Assembly: GCF_935825525.1 (NCBI RefSeq)
Contig: NZ_CAKXZT010000146.1
Span: 1-59,268, forward strand
Direction: 5' to 3'
Source: Mesorhizobium escarrei
Lineage (GTDB): Bacteria; Pseudomonadota; Alphaproteobacteria; Rhizobiales; Rhizobiaceae
Length of the DNA: 59,268 bases
Positions 54,923 to 59,268 of this stretch are shown here, one piece after another; position 1 is the stretch's first letter, and each line of letters begins with the position of its first letter. The notes under the pieces were generated by a model. That model was not told the origin of the DNA and did not search any database. It worked only from the letters and a program-made list of their open reading frames with translations. The translations under genes were made by a program, and so were the position numbers.

Positions 54923-55789
54923 TTATTCTCTGAAGCGCAGACGTTGCAGAATGAGGCTGAAGGCTGGCGATGGCTGCCGCCGACTCGGGTAGTAGAGATA
55001 ATAGCCGTCGAACGGCTCGCACCAGTCCTCAAGGACACGGACCAGCACCCCTTCGGCCACCAACGCTGCTGTCCGGTCCTCAACCAAGAAAGCGATGCCG
55101 TGTCCTGCGACGGCGGCAGCGACGATAAGTTCGACATCGTTGAACGTCAGCTGACCCTCGACCTTGACATTCAGCTCGCGCCCGTCCTTCTCGAACTCCC
55201 AAGCATAGATGCTTCCGCTCACCATCCGGAGATTGATGCAGGAGTGCTTCGCGAGATCGTGAGGCGTCAGCGGCTGCCCGTGCTGCGCAAAGTAGGCCGG
55301 AGAGCCGACCGCGGCCATCCTCAGCCTGGGTCCGATCCGAACCGCTATCATGTCCTTCTCTAATCGTTCGCCAAGGCGAACGCCCGCATCGTAACGCTTT
55401 GCGACGATGTCGGTCAGGCCCGACTCGATGTTGAGTTCGACCTGAATGTCGGGATGCTCGGCTGCAAGCCGATCGACCACTGGCCAGAGCACTGATTGAG
55501 CAGCGTGTTCGGACGTGGTGATCCGGATTCTGCCGGCCGGTCGCTCGCGCAGTTCTGTCAGCGCTGCAAGCTTGGCCTCGATCTCGTCCAGCGCAGGCCG
55601 GAGGGTCTCGACCAACCGCTCGCCAGCCTCGGTCGGCGCTACACTGCGCGTCGTGCGGGTCAGCAGGCGCAGGCCCAGCTTGGCTTCCAACCGCCGCATC
55701 GCATGGCTGAGCGCCGACTGGGAGATGCCAAGCCTTGCAGCCGCTCTGGTGAAGCTCTGTTCCTCGGCGACCGCCAGGAACATAGCCAA
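54923..55789 (-). CDS. LysR family regulator, frameshifted at its start
   Basis: This regulator of about 288 residues has an N-terminal winged helix (FLAVAEEQSFTRAAARLGIS, then QSALSHAMRRLEAKLGLRLLTRTTRS) and a LysR substrate domain from RIRITTSEHAAQSVLWPVVDRL to the C-terminus. The family normally begins with an M-D-R-x-D-L type lead. The matching codons DREDLGSLAMFLAV are present upstream, but the only ATG with a good ribosome-binding site (GGGAGGTG at 55821-55828; ATG at 55812-55814) is out of frame by one base: an extra base at 55811 separates it from GACCGT. Translation might start weakly at TTG 55789. It is divergent from the aldo/keto reductase and flavodoxin, its likely targets. Confidence 0.75.
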   Translation of the reverse strand: MAMFLAVAEEQSFTRAAARLGISQSALSHAMRRLEAKLGLRLLTRTTRSVAPTEAGERLVETLRPALDEIEAKLAALTELRERPAGRIRITTSEHAAQSVLWPVVDRLAAEHPDIQVELNIESGLTDIVAKRYDAGVRLGERLEKDMIAVRIGPRLRMAAVGSPAYFAQHGQPLTPHDLAKHSCINLRMVSGSIYAWEFEKDGRELNVKVEGQLTFNDVELIVAAAVAGHGIAFLVEDRTAALVAEGVLVRVLEDWCEPFDGYYLYYPSRRQPSPAFSLILQRLRFRE

Positions 55790-55930
55790 ACTGCCCAGAT
55801 CCTCACGGTCGCATGCCAGTCACCTCCCGCTATTCATGACACATAGTCATAGACCCATGCGGCTTACCGTGTCTAATCGCTAGGACGCTGCGGGGATATC
55901 TTGCTCAGATGGAAAGCTGCGCTGCGATGC

Positions 55931-55970
55931 CGACTACCAGCGAGAGGATGAGACTACCAGCGAGAGGACG
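55931..55970. repeat. Tandem 20-bp direct repeat upstream of the aldo/keto reductase gene
   Basis: CGACTACCAGCGAGAGGATG (55931-55950) is followed directly by AGACTACCAGCGAGAGGACG (55951-55970), two copies differing at two positions. It lies in the gap of about 290 bases between the LysR gene and the aldo/keto reductase. It may be a duplicated operator or simple slippage. Confidence 0.6.
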
Positions 55971-56103
55971 AAATGCAGAAACGAACATTGGGCCGGAATA
56001 GATGCGCTGGACCTAGGGTCGCCGCGGCCCGAACCCGGCCACATCGACACGAAGCGATTCCGGATCGAAGACTGATCCCGACCCGGTGAGAGGACTATCA
56101 GAC

Positions 56104-57267
56104 ATGGCAAACGAACGCACATTGAGAATGGGGCACCGGGCTTTTCTGGGGGCCGCGGGAAGTCTCGCGGCGGCGCCACTGCTCGCCGGTACGCACACGC
56201 CGGCGTTAGCCCAGGCAACTGGTTCCGGCAGCGACGCTGCAGCACAGGCGAGTGGGCGGCGAAAGCTTGGAGCGCTGGAAGTTTCCAGTGTCGGGATCGG
56301 CGTCCAGAACATGAGCCGCACCTATCAAACGACGATCCCCACCCGATCCGAGATGATCAATATCATCCGAACGGCCTTCGACCGTGGTGTCACCTTCTAC
56401 GACGCGGCCGAGGCTTATGGACCTCATGAGGTGGAACGCATCCTCGGCGAAGGCGTGGAGCCGTTCCGAAATGAGGTCGTGATCGCAACCAAGTTTGGCT
56501 GGAACATCGATCAGGAGACCGGCGAGCGGCGCCCGGGCCTGAACAGCCGTCCGGACCACATCAAGCGGGTGGTCGAGGGGATGCTGAAGCGCCTGCGCAC
56601 CGACCGCATCGATCTCCTCTACCAGCACCGCGTCGACCCTGAGGTACCGATCGAAGACGTGGCCGGCGCGGTCAAGGACCTGATGGCGGAAGGCAAAGTC
56701 CTGCACTGGGGCCTGTCGGAGATGGGGCTGGGGACGCTTCGCCGCGCGCATGCCGCACTGCCTGTCACCGCCGTCCAGAACGAATACTCAATGCTGTGGC
56801 GTGGTCCGGAAGAAGAGGTGATCCCGCTCTGCGAGGAACTTGGCATCGGCTTCGTGCCGTGGAGCCCGCTCGGGGTGGGCTTCCTGACCGGTGCTATCGA
56901 CGCCAGGGCACGGTTCGCCGAAGGCGACATCCGCAGGATCGCATCCCGGTTCTCGCCCGACAACGACAACCTGCCGCATAACCTGACGCTGGTGGATCTG
57001 GTGAAGACCTGGGCCAAGCGGAAGCAGGCCACGCCCGCGCAGATCGCCCTGGCCTGGCTGATGGCGCAGAAGCCCTGGGTCGTGCCGATCCCCGGTACGA
57101 CCCAGATGCCGCACATGCTCGAGAACATTGGCGCGGCCGACCTCCAGTTCACGCCTGCCGAAGTCGCTGAGCTCAGCCTGGCGGTTGCCGCGATCGAGAT
57201 CAGAGGCGCACGCCTTCCTGACGCCGTGCTGGTCTATTCGGGCGTAGAAGCGCCTCCGAAAGGCTGA
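56104..57267 (+). CDS. Aldo/keto reductase, exported
   Basis: This 387-residue NADPH-dependent reductase has a leading export-like sequence (GHRAFLGAAGSLAAAPLLAGTHTPALAQA). The barrel begins RRKLGALEVSSVGIGVQNM. Catalytic residues are visible: YDAAEAYGPHE (Asp/Tyr), VIATKFGW (Lys), DLLYQHRVDP (His), and the NADP pocket near PIPGTTQMPHMLENI. Similar proteins in this group of bacteria are often found near a LysR regulator and a flavodoxin. ATG 56104 is preferred over the upstream GTG 56086. The substrate is unknown. Confidence 0.83.
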   Translation: MANERTLRMGHRAFLGAAGSLAAAPLLAGTHTPALAQATGSGSDAAAQASGRRKLGALEVSSVGIGVQNMSRTYQTTIPTRSEMINIIRTAFDRGVTFYDAAEAYGPHEVERILGEGVEPFRNEVVIATKFGWNIDQETGERRPGLNSRPDHIKRVVEGMLKRLRTDRIDLLYQHRVDPEVPIEDVAGAVKDLMAEGKVLHWGLSEMGLGTLRRAHAALPVTAVQNEYSMLWRGPEEEVIPLCEELGIGFVPWSPLGVGFLTGAIDARARFAEGDIRRIASRFSPDNDNLPHNLTLVDLVKTWAKRKQATPAQIALAWLMAQKPWVVPIPGTTQMPHMLENIGAADLQFTPAEVAELSLAVAAIEIRGARLPDAVLVYSGVEAPPKG

Positions 57268-57298
57268 TCGTCATGGCTAGCCGTGACAGGAGGCCCCG

Positions 57299-57898
57299 GT
57301 GACTTTGACTGCCTTCATCTCGCGCCGGCAGGCCCTGCAACGCTCGTTCCTGCTGCCTATCGTGGCGGGAGTGAGTTTTGCGGCAACAAGCGCTGAACCT
57401 ACTGCGGCCGGTCGCAGCGCCACGGTCCTGGTGGCCTACTTTACCCGGACCGGCAACACGCGCCTGATCGCCACCCAGGTTGCCCGCGCGCTCGACGCAA
57501 CCCTGTTTCAGATCGTACCGGCGGCCGCCTATCCGGAAGACTACGAGGCACAGGTCGCGCAGGCAGAGGACGAGCGGCAGCGGGGTTACGAACCGCCGTT
57601 GCAGGCCATGGTGCCGGATCTGGACTCGTATGAGACCGTGTTTCTCGGCTTTCCGATCTGGGGAATGACCGCGCCATCCGTCATACGCTCGTTCCTGTCG
57701 CAGCACGACCTGTCGGGCAAGACGCTGGTGCCGTTCATCACGCATGGCGGCTATGGGCTCGGCAACAGCCTCGCCGTAATCGCCGAGCATGCACCAGATG
57801 CCCGTCTGATCGATGGGTTTTCCAAACAATGCGACCAGGAGCGCGAGACGCTTCGAGAGGTCACTCGGTGGCTCGAGAGCGTCGAGATAGGCCGTTAG
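57299..57898 (+). CDS. Flavodoxin-like protein, exported
   Basis: This 199-residue flavodoxin has an N-terminal Tat-like segment (SRRQALQRSFLLPIVAGVSF). FMN-binding loops are AYFTRTGNTRLIA and FLGFPIWGMTAPSVIRSFL, with THGGYGLGNSL as the third. The start is GTG 57299, preceded by GGAGG. It lies 31 bases after the aldo/keto reductase and is probably cotranscribed with it. It may carry electrons for or reduce a quinone-like compound; the partner is not evident. Confidence 0.82.
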   Translation: MTLTAFISRRQALQRSFLLPIVAGVSFAATSAEPTAAGRSATVLVAYFTRTGNTRLIATQVARALDATLFQIVPAAAYPEDYEAQVAQAEDERQRGYEPPLQAMVPDLDSYETVFLGFPIWGMTAPSVIRSFLSQHDLSGKTLVPFITHGGYGLGNSLAVIAEHAPDARLIDGFSKQCDQERETLREVTRWLESVEIGR

Positions 57899-57964
57899 CC
57901 TGAGTTGCACTCCCCCCGCTCGTGCGTTCTGTGCTTGTGGGTCTTGGATCGATCTGCGCCTGCT

Positions 57965-58567
57965 TCAGGTCTTCTTCCAATTTTGCAGAAGCGGGCCCTT
58001 GCTCCCATAAACGGGATCCTTGCGTGGACGACCTACCTTCCGGATCGTCGCGAGCGCGCCATCATGCTCCTGGGCAGTCGTGCATTCGTCATAGGTCCCA
58101 AATGGAGGGTAAGCGCCGACAACTAGAAAATCGTCGGATGCCGAAAGGCGTTGGTGTCCGGTGCCGGCCGGAAGAACCGCGACGTCGCCGGCCTTCAGGG
58201 ACAGGGTTCGTCCCTTTTTGCCTCCAAACCGAACTTTGGCCGTCCCGGCCGCAACTCCGAGCACCTCATGTATTCGCGAATGGTAGTGAACGTAGTCGTA
58301 GATGCCATTCCGCCAGCTGTCCCCCCATCCATTGGCTTCGAAAAGCTCCTCCAAGACGGCTGCGGGATCAAATTCTTCGGGCAGCCTCACGGCGCCCCGA
58401 TAGACGACAAGCGGCCAAGAAGGATGATTGGGCACCAGGCCGTCATCCTTGAACCAAAACTCATTTGCTTTTCGCCGCCTTGAAAGATCGGTTGCTTCTT
58501 GCCTGCCCGGTCTTGCGACACCGGTAACCTGCTCGATAGCCTTCTTGGTACTCTGCAGAATGCTCAT
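57965..58567 (-). CDS. Cupin-domain protein (YjlB-like)
   Basis: This 200-residue protein has a beta-barrel region with GIYDYVHYHSRIHEVLGVAAGTAKVRFGG and AGDVAVLPAGTGHQRL, the two cupin motifs with the expected His-His-Glu-His metal ligands (HYHSRIHE, GHQR). The N-terminal 60 residues (STKKAIEQVTGVARPGRQEA) are basic and helical. ATG 58567 follows AAGG at eight bases; an upstream ATG (58582) overlaps that site. It is convergent with the flavodoxin gene. No enzymatic activity is claimed. Confidence 0.8.
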   Translation of the reverse strand: MSILQSTKKAIEQVTGVARPGRQEATDLSRRRKANEFWFKDDGLVPNHPSWPLVVYRGAVRLPEEFDPAAVLEELFEANGWGDSWRNGIYDYVHYHSRIHEVLGVAAGTAKVRFGGKKGRTLSLKAGDVAVLPAGTGHQRLSASDDFLVVGAYPPFGTYDECTTAQEHDGALATIRKVGRPRKDPVYGSKGPLLQNWKKT

Positions 58568-58705
58568 GATGTAGCCTTGCATTGCTGGTTGTCTGAGGAC
58601 GACTGTTCATGCCGATTCAACCGGCGGCATGCCGGTCGGTTCCGCTACCTTTTGGCCCACGGCAATGCAGCCGGATTTGTTCAATAACCGCAGGAGATAT
58701 TCGGC

Positions 58706-58957
58706 ATGAGTAACGTGGTAACGCTGCATGGTGACAAACGCTGGAAAGCGGTTCTTGTCTACGGCCACCAGAACGGCCCGATTACGATCGAACATTATCT
58801 TGAAGAGATTTCCGAGCTTCATAACATCATCGAACACGGCCCGGACTGGAACACCCTGATTGCGTGCACGGTGACAATCAACCGTCCCGACGGTGGTGAG
58901 GAGCAGAACAGTGAGGAAAAGGAGGCACGCCGTGAACATCGGCGAGATCGCGGATAA
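58706..58957 (+). CDS. Small conserved-looking hypothetical protein
   Basis: This 83-residue protein begins MSNVVTLHGDKRWKAVLVYG and has HYLEEISELHNIIEHGPDWNTLIACTVTIN, with a charged C-terminus (EEQNSEEKEARREHRRD). A perfect AGGAGAT precedes its ATG by seven bases, supporting a real start. No family is recognised, though the style is that of small cytoplasmic proteins common in Hyphomicrobiales. It overlaps the next tiny frame by 26 bases. Confidence 0.55.
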   Translation: MSNVVTLHGDKRWKAVLVYGHQNGPITIEHYLEEISELHNIIEHGPDWNTLIACTVTINRPDGGEEQNSEEKEARREHRRDRG

Positions 58958-59081
58958 GTTTTTTCCGAGCGGCGAGATCGAGCGCGTCAGCCCACTAGCA
59001 TTTCGGGCCGCGTGGCGGGCGCGTACCATGGCCAATTGGCTTCCAATTGCGGCGGTAAAATCGCATAAAGGGTCACGTTAG
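58932..59081 (+). CDS. Possible tiny gene, translationally coupled
   Basis: GTG 58932 is preceded by AGGAGG at six bases, inside the end of the preceding small gene, and opens 49 codons: NIGEIADKFFPSGEIERVSP then LAFRAAWRARTMANWLPIAA. It is basic and amphipathic at its C-terminus. No family is recognised; the strong ribosome-binding site and overlap are the only support. After 59081 to the end of the window I see nothing. Confidence 0.4.
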   Translation: MNIGEIADKFFPSGEIERVSPLAFRAAWRARTMANWLPIAAVKSHKGSR

Positions 59082-59268
59082 AGCGCGCGCGCCTGCCAAA
59101 TGATTCAATCATTCCAACCGGGCATTGGACGGGCTGAGACAGAAAAATGACAATTAAATGAATGAGATGGACCACAAGCTTGCGGTGGCGCCGATGATGG
59201 ATGGGGCAGATACCTAAATATAATCAAATAGTTACGAGATGTTGTGGTAACCGGGGCAAAACCGGTGG

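Noticed and set aside
58607..59035. Minus-strand open frame of 142 codons with a hydrophobic stretch
   Set aside because: It overlaps the small plus-strand genes, which have strong ribosome-binding sites; this frame has none and no conserved motif.

Overview
The window reads as alphaproteobacterial DNA, most likely from a Hyphomicrobiales (Rhizobiales) bacterium. The basis is family content seen in the sequence: ExoF/Wzc-type polysaccharide export, a PrsD/PrsE-type type I secretion pair, TRAP and TAXI-TRAP transporters, isoquinoline-oxidoreductase-type molybdenum hydroxylase subunits and a variant Sox cluster. Base composition is GC-rich overall but visibly uneven in the left half. I see no rRNA, tRNA, CRISPR array or phage module.

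Left part (1-31 kb) is an accessory exopolysaccharide/capsule locus. A truncated RTX protein comes first, then two broken ISAzo13-type insertion sequences flanking a methyltransferase. A long minus-strand run follows: glycosyltransferases, UDP-uronate epimerase, TviB-like dehydrogenase, methyltransferase, a GT2-DUF4091 fusion and an outer-membrane export protein. It is divergent from a plus-strand run of Wzc-like co-polymerase, glycosyltransferase and Wzy/ligase-type protein. An asparagine synthase gene sits between two IS3-type remnants. A CapK-like ligase, a flippase and a CapA-like protein follow, then an IS5 remnant next to the wreck of a second export gene. The section ends with the PrsE/PrsD pair and a PrmC-like methyltransferase. 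No priming glycosyltransferase was seen, so chain initiation is presumably encoded elsewhere.

Middle part (31.8-43.7 kb) holds two catabolic import units. One is a BKACE (DUF849) enzyme divergent from a class III aminotransferase, followed by an RpiR regulator divergent from a TAXI-TRAP transporter. The other is a GntR/FadR-type regulator with a three-part TRAP transporter and an L-idonate-dehydrogenase-like enzyme. Candidate operators for both regulators are visible. A short scar region follows (43.7-45.4 kb): a small secreted protein, an IS256 remnant, a MerR-type promoter and a YqaA-like membrane protein.

Right part (45.4-54.9 kb) is the most interesting. A cytochrome c and a two-component system lie divergent from a tightly overlapping operon: IorA- and IorB-like molybdenum hydroxylase subunits, cytochrome c, flavocytochrome c sulfide-dehydrogenase-type flavoprotein, SoxX, a SoxY whose C-terminal arm is AACIEDLS instead of GGCGG, SoxZ and SoxA. 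SoxB and SoxCD are absent. This looks like a periplasmic carrier-protein oxidation system distinct from the thiosulfate-oxidising Sox complex. An exact match to the RstA-type box lies in the divergent promoter region.

The right end (54.9-59.3 kb) carries a LysR regulator with an apparent one-base insertion just after its start codon, an exported aldo/keto reductase and flavodoxin, a cupin protein and two tiny overlapping genes of unknown function.
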